A DNA stretch of 14,231 bases, taken from NCBI GenBank assembly GCA_015501055.1, contig JADNYV010000854.1:1-14231 (forward strand), written 5' to 3'. Origin of the DNA: Mucidula mucida (Eukaryota; Basidiomycota; Agaricomycetes; Agaricales; Physalacriaceae). Below are positions 6,685-14,231 of this stretch, in pieces. A program made the position numbers and the translations under genes. Positions within the stretch are counted from its first letter, which is position 1. Each line of letters starts with the position of its first letter. Below the pieces are notes generated by a model that did no database searches, was not told the origin of the DNA, and saw nothing but the letters and a program-made list of their open reading frames with translations.

Positions 6685-9600
6685 ATGTGCGACGACGAGC
6701 GAGACGACAGCCCAACCAAGGACTTGCCTACTTCTCAGTCGACGTCCTATGTCTACCCAATAAAGTCTCTCCTGACCGGTATCCAGCCTGCCCCCGACAA
6801 CCAACGGCTCTCATTGTCGTCGCTGTCGAGCACCGGTTCGTCATCGTCGCCGGAATTGACTAGATGGATCGCGGAAGAAGTCGAACGAGCTCGTATGTAT
6901 CGTCTCCCTTACCGCCTACTCGCTACTTACCTCCTTTGCCCAGACGACACCAACATTGAATCTGTGAATACTGCTTGTGATCCAAACACGCCATCCTCCA
7001 CACCGCCTATATCACGCGTTCGCGCCCAGCGCTCTCAAAGCGTTGCCGCGCCCTCGGCACGTCCACACAAAACTAAGCGACACTCCAAGTCAAACAGAAA
7101 ATCTTATCCAGTTGTCGACACCATTCCCAACTTTCGTCATTTCCCTGCGGAAGACATGTCTCCGCGTTCGTTCTCTCGCAATCCTTCAATGTCTTCGCCT
7201 GTCGAACCTACTTCCCCCACTCTTTCCGTGTCGCTAGAGGAGGCTTCCCCTCACTTTAATCCGAGACACCCCCCTCCCCTTCCCATTGTATCTCAGGATG
7301 CATTCACGGCCACAAGCCATTCTTTATTACCCGAAACAGCGCCTCCAGACCCTCCACAGACGGCGCCTCCAGATCCTCCAGAAATACCCGCCGCTATACC
7401 CTCTCCCTCAGATCCAGAACTTCCATTTAATACAGCTGAATTAGGCCTAGTACATTTAGCTCCCGCTGAAATTTCCAAACCCCCTTCATCTGCTAGCGGT
7501 GCCTCCAGTGAGCATTATTACACACCTGAAGCTTCACTACTTGCTGCAAATCAACTGGCCGACGGCGCGACAGCTAACGACGATGAGGACAATCTACAAA
7601 TGAATTCTAGATCCGCTTCGGGTTCCCCATCCAATTCGGATTCGGGATCATCAGAGAGTCTGTCGGAGACTTCCGACGATGGACAACTTCTTACTGTTCG
7701 CTTCCAGGCCGTGCAGGACGAGCATGGGCATCATGTTGTTGTTGGACGGGAAGGCCTGTTAACCAAGTGTGAAGATGAGGTGCGCATTATCAAAGATTAA
7801 TCACCGCGTCTACATACTGACGTAGAGTAGCCTATTCGAACTCCTGGTGCCGTTCAAGGTTTCGGCGTCCTCATTGCTGTCGATCAATGTGAAGACACGC
7901 TTGTGGTACGACAGGTATCAGAGGTAAGGTTCATCTTCTCACTTTCCCGATCCTGAAATCCAAGCTTATCGACAGAACTCGACCGAAATTCTAGGGTTAT
8001 CGCCGCGATACCTGTTCTCTTTGGAATGCTTCACTGATACTCTTCCTGAAGACCAAGCTGCTCTTCTTTGGGATAATGTCGACTTCCTAGCTGAACCCGC
8101 GATAGAATTATCATCAGATAATGACCAAGACTTCAACCATCCTTTCCGGCTGACTGGTTGGGGTGCACCGCCGGACCCATCCCAAACTGAAGCTACTCGT
8201 CTTGTTTGGACGTGCTGGTGTGCGATGCACCGGCCGCCTAAATCGTCCTCCGGGACGACTTCTCGTCTATTCGTCATGGAGTTTGAGTTAGAGAAAGACA
8301 ACCTCAATCCCCTGTATCCTCTTACCCCGTTACCTCGCGTCGTCAACTCTGGCACCCTTTCACCGCTGAGCAATGTATCCGGCGATGGTGGAAACTCTAC
8401 TGACGGGTCCGAACGGACTCTTGTGTCTGGCGACGCATCGGGTACAAACTTAGGCGAGAGCATCACTCCCGAGCTCTCGACAGCACATCCCACTCCCTCT
8501 ACAGAGTCCGCCAATGCCTCAGATCCGTTACAAGCCATTTCAGCTAGTACCCCTTCCTCATTAGCCGGTCTGGAAGGTGATGATAGCTGGACTCTAAGCA
8601 CGGAGGACATCATCGAGAGCACCACTTCTCGTTCGAAACCTCTGTTGGCATTGCAGCGTTTGCGTCGGATCACGCGGGGACAGACGCCCTTAACGCCCTT
8701 CAACCGGCACGACACCCCAAAATGCTACTGCGAAGGGCCGTCGTGGTGCCAGGAATGCTCACCCTCCTCCGGGTGGCGGAATGATGGATGTATTTGCGGT
8801 TATGGCTCAGATTAACGACCAACTTGGTGCAGCGCCAGATTTGGACGGCTTTTTGAAAATCGTGGTCGGCGTCATCCAGGATCTGACCCAATTTCATCGA
8901 GTACTAGTCTACCAGTTCGACGAGATTTGGAATGGCCAAGTGGTTGCAGAGTTGGTGGATTGGAGCATGACACATGATTTATATAAAGGTCTACACTTTC
9001 CTGCTGGTGATATTCCAGCCCAGGCAAGTATGACATGTGTGAGGTATTGCACTCCGCTGACGCGAGTTTTTAGCCCGCCAGCTATACACGATTAGTGAGT
9101 TGTTTCTTGCTCTTCATGTTCACGCCCTGACCTTTGCAGACAAGGTCCGGATATTGTATGACCGGGATCAACCAACGGCCAGAATTGTCGTTCGTTCGAA
9201 GGAGGATCTCGAGCAGCCGCTAGACATGACACATTGCTACTTACGTGCCATGAGTCCGATTCACGTCAAGTGTACGTCGCTTCCAACTGTACAGCTCCCC
9301 CGTGTCGAGCGTTCATTGCTCGATTTAGACCTTGGTAACATGGGGAGTTCGTGCGTCTATGTCTGTTGTATGTGCCAGTGTTCCTTCTGTTGGCCGCCAT
9401 CTAACAAAGTTGCAGTCTATCATGGCATTCGGAACTCTGTGGGGCTTAGTGGCATGTCATTCCTATGGGGACCATGGAATGCGGGTGTCTTTTCCCGTTC
9501 GTGCAATGCTCAAGCTCTTGTGCCAGTCAATATCACGGAATATCGAACGATTGAGCTATGCACAGCGGCTGAAGACCCGGAAGTTGGTATGGCATTCATT

Positions 9601-12313
9601 TTGGAATCATGTCCTCTCGCTGACCCGCCTTTACCCAGATTAATACGATAGCGTCAGATAATCACCCCGTCAGTTTTTTGCGATGCATATATCCAGCATA
9701 CATTGATCTACAACGTAGACCGGATACATTGTTTCCAACGCCGATGATTTACTTGGGCTCTTCGACGCTGATTTTGGTATTCTGGTTATTGGAGATGGCG
9801 CGAAGATCCTTGGTCCGAATCAGCATGGGCAAGAAATCTTGATTATGGCTGAAATACCTTCGCCTGAAGCAGTTTAAGTGCGTCTCTTTTGACTTGTCCT
9901 AGTTCTCTAGACTAAGCTTTTTTAAGTACAATTCAGGCTTCACAAGCGGTGACGCTCGACTATCAGGACTTGAACATTTCGACGGGTAAGTTCTGGTACA
10001 CTTTAGAAAAAGGGAACTCATGGGGCGCAGGCCTTGAGGTCGTCGCGGGCTTGCTCTATGTTCCGTTATCGAGCGAAGGCAAAGATTTCATTGCATTCCT
10101 CCGTAGGGGCCAACCACGAGATATTCACTGGGCTGGAAGCCATCCAAGAGAGCCGCGACAGATACTATTTTGGAACCTAGGAAGTCTTTCAAGATTTGGT
10201 CTGAAACGGTGGCGGGGCGTTGCCGCGCATGGACAGACGAGCAGCTAGAAACGGCAGGCGTACTGGCCTTGGTGTATGGCAAATTTATCGAAGTGTGGCG
10301 ACAGAAGGAGAACGCTTTGCAGGCTACGAGGCTCACGAGTCTACTGCTTTCCAACGCCAGTCACGAAGGTAAGTTCACTTCTCGTCGTACTTCGAAGACT
10401 CATGGAATCTTGTAGTACGGACACCTCTGAATCATATCATCAAGTATGTCGCTTGTCTTCGTCGTTGTCCATTCTCTCATCATATGGCCAGTTACCTCGA
10501 AATGGCGGTTGAACGGGCCTCTTGACACTGAAACTCGGGACAATCTCAATCGATCGCATACTGCATCAAAGGTACAGTGTCATTCATATTGGCATAATTC
10601 GGAGCACTGACTCCGTCCTCAGAGTTTACTCTTTACGATTAATGATCTATTGGTAGGCATTTCTCTCCGACGATCCTGCTATGACTCACCCGATTCTAGG
10701 ACCTGACGCGGTTGGAGAGTGGGCAAGAAACGTCCTTCAACGAGCCATTCAATCTTCCATATGCCATACAAGAGGCCGTGAACTCCTACAAACATGAGGC
10801 GGAACGGCGGGTCATTAGACTTCATTGTCGATGTATCTTCATGTCCGAAGCAAGTTGTTGGTGATGTCAAAAAAATTCAGACAGTAGTCCAAAATCTGAC
10901 TGCAAACGCCTGTATGTACTCGTCGTCATCCTCTCACTCGCCTATTCAAACAAAGTACAGTGAAATACACGAATGATGGCTCTATCACCGTCTGCTGCAC
11001 TCCTTTAGAGGAACCTGATGGCCTAAAAAACTCGAACCAAACTGCCGTCGAGATCATCGTCGCAGACACTGGCTGTGGTATCCCAACAACCAAATTGGAG
11101 AGCATCTTCCGAGAGTTCGAGCAAGTAGAGTCCTCTCAAACAGCGACCTCCGAGGCTGGTGTCGGTATGGCTGCACTCTATCCCCATGATGTTCTTGACT
11201 CAACATTGCTTCTAGGTCTCGGCCTAGCTGTCGTCGCCAGGATCGTTGAACAGTTGGGTGGGCAACTGCGCGTAGATTCAAAGGTCATGGAAGGCAGCCG
11301 GTTTTCTTTCCTCATACCTTTGTCGTTACTTGGAGAGGGGTCCGAGATGTCCTCGTCGTCTTCCAAACAGTCTTCAACGTCGTCTCTGCGTATTCGGTCT
11401 CGTACTCCCAGCATAAATGCCGGCAACGAGATTGACTCATTGGTGGAAGCGCTTGCGTCGAACCACATGTCTTCTACTTCGTCACCCGCACCGGCGGAGC
11501 GAGAAGGATCATCTCCGCTCCTCTCCAGCAAGAAATCGGCTGGTTCGTTTGGCGTTACAGACTCGAACATTCCCATTCGTCCTGTCAAGGTCGATCAATA
11601 TGAGCTCGATGCACAAACATCGCGGCCTACACCTGTCTTTCCTCATATGAATCGAACGATTAGCTTCTCTTCACAAGCTACCCTGAACGCAACGACTGCT
11701 CGTCTCACCCAAGAGCAATGCAAAGCGGAATCTTCCTACAATCCAAAACATCTAAGGATATTAGTGGTCGAGGTGACTTTCATATTTGCGAGTTTAGGTT
11801 ACTCGGCTAAACTCCGCGTAGGATAACATCATGAATCAGACAATTCTTGCCAAGCGCCTGACGCTCAGCGGTCACACCGTCGTGAACACAATGAATGGGC
11901 AACAGGCGCTCGACCTTGTTCGTCGAGATCGGGAGTTTGACTGTATACTCATGGATCTTAATATGCCGATCCTGGACGGCTACGAGGCGAGTCTACAGAT
12001 CCGCATCGTCGAGCAAACACCTCCTGAAGACGTCGCGGCACTATCTCCCCGGCTTTCGCACCAATTGAATGGGCGGATACCCATATTCGCTGTTTCCGCG
12101 TCGTGTTTTGAACAGCAGCGGGACAAGCTGACTGATTCTGGCATGGACGGATGGATTTTGAAACCCATCAATTTCAAGCGACTGGCGGTGATTCTACATG
12201 GGATTACTGACCTGTCGCAACGCCAGACAGACATGTATCGCCCGGGATGTAATTGGGAAAGCGGCGGCTGGTTACGCGAAATCCCTTTGTCGCAAGACGA
12301 GAGTTCTTCATAA
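6685..12313 (+). CDS. Fungal phytochrome, hybrid histidine kinase (six single-base frameshifts as written)
   Basis: Predicted role: a bilin-binding red/far-red photoreceptor that signals by autophosphorylation and an attached receiver. Nineteen exons: 6685-6892, 6944-7779, 7831-7923, 7976-9027, 9074-9094, 9140-9271, 9329-9367, 9416-9586, 9639-9668, 9719-9877, 9927-9985, 10031-10368, 10416-10443, 10492-10571, 10623-10652, 10700-10911, 10961-11164, 11216-11772 and 11822-12313. Introns are 45-57 nt. Residues 1-340 are Ser/Pro-rich. The PAS entry CEDEPIRTPGAVQGFG carries C345, where fungal and bacterial phytochromes attach biliverdin. A long Ser/Thr/Pro linker interrupts PAS and GAF (about 8290-8770). 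GAF begins MMDVFAVMAQINDQLG and includes FPAGDIPAQA. PHY has the tongue motifs HWAG and PRKSF. The H-box is ASHEVRTPLNHI (split by an intron), the N-box NLTANALKYT, the G1 box DTGCGIP and the G2 region GVGLGLA. The receiver has VVEDN, phospho-Asp in ILMDLNMP and Lys in LKP. Frameshifts lie near 8694-8778, 9343, 9853, 10137, 10508 and 10810 (five +1, one -1). With them discounted the coding length is 4737 nt (1578 aa), every phase closes and no stop remains. The first ATG is 6685. Confidence 0.9.
7336..7383 (+). repeat. 24-bp in-frame tandem repeat in phytochrome N-terminus
   Basis: Two adjacent 24-bp units encode TAPPDPPQ and TAPPDPPE inside the disordered Ser/Pro-rich extension. The copies differ at a few bases. 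It is a coding minisatellite of low complexity. Confidence 0.85.
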
Positions 12314-12589
12314 TAGTGGATTTGGTTGTTGTGCTTTTGGTTTTTTTTCAGGGTATGGGCATGTAGGGAGTATTTTTGGTTTAGGGTCTCATTCACGAAC
12401 GACTCATGCATATATGATTCCGCGCATTTATCTTTATCACCACACAGTTTGTACTATCGTAGAGTTTACTTAGCATGCATGCACGAACTTTCATCAATCA
12501 AGAACACATATTCAGCCACGACCGACGAATGGGGCATTAGTCGGCCTAGTAGATGGTCAAATCAAGGATTCCGAGGCGGGATGAAAGGC
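12314..12589. other. Convergent intergenic region, phytochrome / dehydrogenase
   Basis: This stretch of under 300 bp lies between the stop codons of two convergent genes and must hold both 3' ends. An uninterrupted run of T sits just after the phytochrome stop (about 12341-12348). No gene or structured element is seen. Confidence 0.5.
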
Positions 12590-13552
12590 TCACATGATGT
12601 TGACTTCGAGAAGAGTCACTTCGTTTGGTAGACTCGCAATGTGTACGATTGTGTCTGCGACATGTTGTACGTCAATCATTGCCTCGGGTAAAGTGCGGCC
12701 GTCCGCCTGAAGAGTGCCCTTGGAGAGTCTCGCAGCCAATTCGGTTCTTGCGTTGCCTACACGGGAATTAGATGATGGGCTCTACTGTGGCGCAAAGGAC
12801 AAACCAATATCAATCTGGGTACAAGTGATGTTGTGGGTACGTCCATCGAGGGATGTGCACTTGGTAAGCCCTGCATGTATACGAGATTAATTGAGCTTGG
12901 AGAGTAGATGCGCTGCCCACCCGTAATAGCGTGCTTCGAGGTGGTATACGGGTATGAGAACGGACGCGGGACATGTGCGGACAGAGATCCGTTGTTGATT
13001 ATACGGCCTAACGGGATCATATAGGGTTAACCTACGACGAACGTACCCCCAGGGGGACTCTGGGCTTTGAAGATCTTGAACGCTTCGCGGGTGCACAAGA
13101 AGGGTCCGACGAGGTTCACGTTGATGACGCGCTGAAGGTCTCGAGGGAGATGTCCTCAATGGTCACCTGAGGCGAATTGATTCCAGCGTTCTAGAGTATG
13201 GTCTGATTATTATTGAGCTGTTCGACGCGTAGTACTGACGTTGAATAGAAGATCCAAGCGGCCTGGAATGATGAGTATACCCGAGGCTGACAGCCGCAGA
13301 TGACGGGGGACCAACCAAATCGCTCCACGGCCTGCGAGAAGAGCTTCTGGACGAACCCTCATCGGTAACATCGCCGGAACGGAGAGGCATTTCTCATGAG
13401 GATTGGAACAGAGAGAGATGGTCTGCGAGCGCGTCGGCGCGTCGCGCTGTCAAGACAACGTTCCACCGGTTCTGGGACAAGCTTATTGCCGTCTGCCGAC
13501 CAATTCCTGATGACGCGCCAGTTACGATGGCGGTTTTGGTCGTGTTAGACAT
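12590..13552 (-). CDS. Short-chain dehydrogenase/reductase, classical type (four single-base frameshifts as written)
   Basis: Predicted role: NAD(P)-dependent oxidoreductase; substrate unknown. Exons: 13552-13316, 13262-13240 (23 nt), 13190-13047, 13007-12921, 12870-12805 and 12756-12590. Introns are 39-53 nt, the 39-nt one (13008-13046) being unusually short. The dinucleotide-binding motif TGASSGIG is at residues 11-18 and the NAG motif is in LFNNAGINSP. The catalytic Ser is in [12 protein letters not shown] and the YxxxK pair in YPYTTSKHA; the C-terminal half reads cleanly to TGA. The N-terminal half is broken by a +1 near 13411-13418 and by -1 changes near 13375-13379, 13352-13360 and 13131-13136. 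With these discounted the length is 726 nt (241 aa) and all phases close. As written, the frame stops about 52 codons in. Either a recent pseudogene or consensus errors would fit. Start ATG 13552 is the only one that precedes the glycine motif properly. Confidence 0.85.
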
Positions 13553-13743
13553 TCCTCAAGCTGAGTTTGTCAGGAGTCAGGACTCAGCAGTAGTAGCCGA
13601 GATCGGACTCGGCATTCCGGGCCGTCTACGTGGGCTTACCTCGCGTCACCATGTAGGATCGGATGACGCGGGTGGATCAGCACGTATTAAAGCACCACCG
13701 CTGCTCACCTTGGTTTTTTTTTCACCACCATCACATAACCCTC
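13553..13743. promoter_or_regulatory. Divergent upstream region with TATA-like box
   Basis: This short region separates the dehydrogenase (-) from the right-hand gene (+). On the plus strand TATTAAAG at 13685-13692 lies 52-59 bp before the ATG at 13744 and is followed by a pyrimidine-rich leader with a T run. The geometry matches the TATA box of the acid phosphatase gene. Confidence 0.4.
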
Positions 13744-14231
13744 ATGTCTTCCTCGTCCAACTCCCGTGCTACGTGTTCTCAGGACTCTCCCGCGCGTTCT
13801 CAACGCTGTTGAACACGCCGCTGGTTGATCAGGGCAGCTTCATCCAGAGTACACCCATCGCTCTGAAGGACCTTGGTTCTCCCGAGACATCCGTCGACGA
13901 CGATGATGAGCATCAGACCAACTCGGTAAGTCCTGGTAACACCTTTTTTTCTGCACCTAACCATCATCAGCCGTCGCGACGCAGTTCGAGATATATCCTC
14001 GATCTAACACATACTACCGAGTTTCTGTCAAACCATAGAGTCTTGGCGCTTGCATGAGTGTCCCTCATCACGGTATGTTACCACTTACAATTCTTGACTG
14101 AGACTCATTCAGTCATGCAGACTTCACGCCACTTCTGAAGATGAATTACATTACATCCCTTCTAATCTGTACATTACTTCCACCAGTACTCTCTGCGGAG
14201 CAGTATCCTATCGGTACTAGTCTCTGCTTTT
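13744..14231 (+). CDS. 5' part of an unidentified gene, exon structure unresolved (partial)
   Basis: A TATA-like box and pyrimidine leader precede ATG 13744 (MSSSSNSRATCSQD). That frame stops after about 22 codons, while an overlapping frame carries coding-like sequence (LSRAFSTLLNTPLVDQG, then an acidic DDDDEHQ). An intron at 13926-13970 (45 nt, GTAAGT...CATCAG) follows, then YILDLTHTTEFLSNHRVLALA to a TGA at 14055-14057. Another donor is at about 14073 (GTATGT). Beyond it two frames compete: one containing SEDELHYIPSNLYITS, and one with an ATG at 14141 and a hydrophobic run (YITSLLICTLLPPVLSAEQ) that could be a signal peptide of a separate secreted protein. A single-base frameshift between the first two frames would fit the pattern seen in the two preceding genes. 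I do not recognise the product, and it runs off the window. Confidence 0.3.

Noticed and set aside
6479..6685. Plus-strand open frame just before the phytochrome
   Set aside because: It has no ATG at its first codon, no motif and no splice path into the phytochrome frame; it is probably 5' UTR or promoter.
8694..8778. Programmed +1 frameshift or hidden intron between the phytochrome PAS and GAF parts
   Set aside because: No GT donor lies between the conserved RITRG segment and the GAF frame at a usable distance and phase, and there is no recognisable slippery or pausing signal. Five similar breaks elsewhere in the gene make a random indel the simpler reading.
9026..9073. GC-AG intron (CAG|GCAAGT) in the phytochrome
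   Set aside because: The donor matches the GC-type consensus, but the resulting phase destroys the RQLYTI exon; the GT donor two bases later keeps frame.
11417..11650. Alternative-frame open reading frame inside the phytochrome kinase-receiver linker
   Set aside because: It is a shadow of the Ser-rich linker, whose own frame is continuous with conserved motifs on both sides.
13527..14057. A single 176-codon plus-strand gene starting at 13527
   Set aside because: Its first part is antisense to the dehydrogenase start and reads through the promoter and a clear intron (13926-13970). The TATA-like box and leader favour a start at 13744.
1..14231. CRISPR array, tRNA or rRNA genes, transposon with terminal repeats
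   Set aside because: No regularly spaced repeats, tRNA-like cloverleaf boxes, rRNA-like sequence or transposase motifs were found on either strand by eye.

Overview
The window looks like nuclear DNA of a filamentous basidiomycete, probably an Agaricomycete. Genes are split by many very short GT-AG introns (39 to 59 nt, most near 50), several exons are tiny, and the largest gene is a fungal phytochrome of the hybrid histidine kinase type. All gene models here were built by hand from splice signals, reading phase and remembered family motifs; no search was run.

Layout, left to right: (a) 1-257 (+), the last exons of an unidentified protein with a very acidic tail. (b) 258-1132, no convincing gene, only an AG microsatellite and one copy of a dispersed 17-bp repeat. 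(c) 1133-2031 (-), an unrecognised three-exon protein of about 267 aa, with an E-box and a 16-bp direct repeat upstream. (d) 2579-4413 (-), a histidine acid phosphatase family protein of about 440 aa in 11 exons, two of them only 6 and 10 nt long, with a C-terminal membrane segment. (e) 4666-6001 (-), an intact inosine/uridine-preferring nucleoside hydrolase of about 361 aa in 6 exons. (f) 6002-6684, the shared upstream region of two divergent genes. (g) 6685-12313 (+), a 19-exon fungal phytochrome (Ser/Pro-rich N-terminus, PAS, GAF, PHY, HisKA, HATPase, receiver), about 1578 aa if six single-base frameshifts are discounted. (h) 12590-13552 (-), a classical short-chain dehydrogenase/reductase of about 241 aa with four single-base frameshifts. 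(i) 13744 to the right edge (+), the start of an unresolved gene.

Functionally, (d) and (e) could act in sequence on nucleotides (phosphate removal, then release of the base), though this is inference from adjacency. The phytochrome would be a red/far-red sensor feeding a phosphorelay.

The main anomaly is the distribution of frameshifts. The three genes left of 6001 and the first 2 kb of the phytochrome are clean, whereas ten single-base indels fall between about 8694 and 13418. Every motif and splice phase is otherwise preserved and no nonsense substitution is seen. Either the consensus is poor there or two genes have broken very recently; the sequence alone cannot decide.
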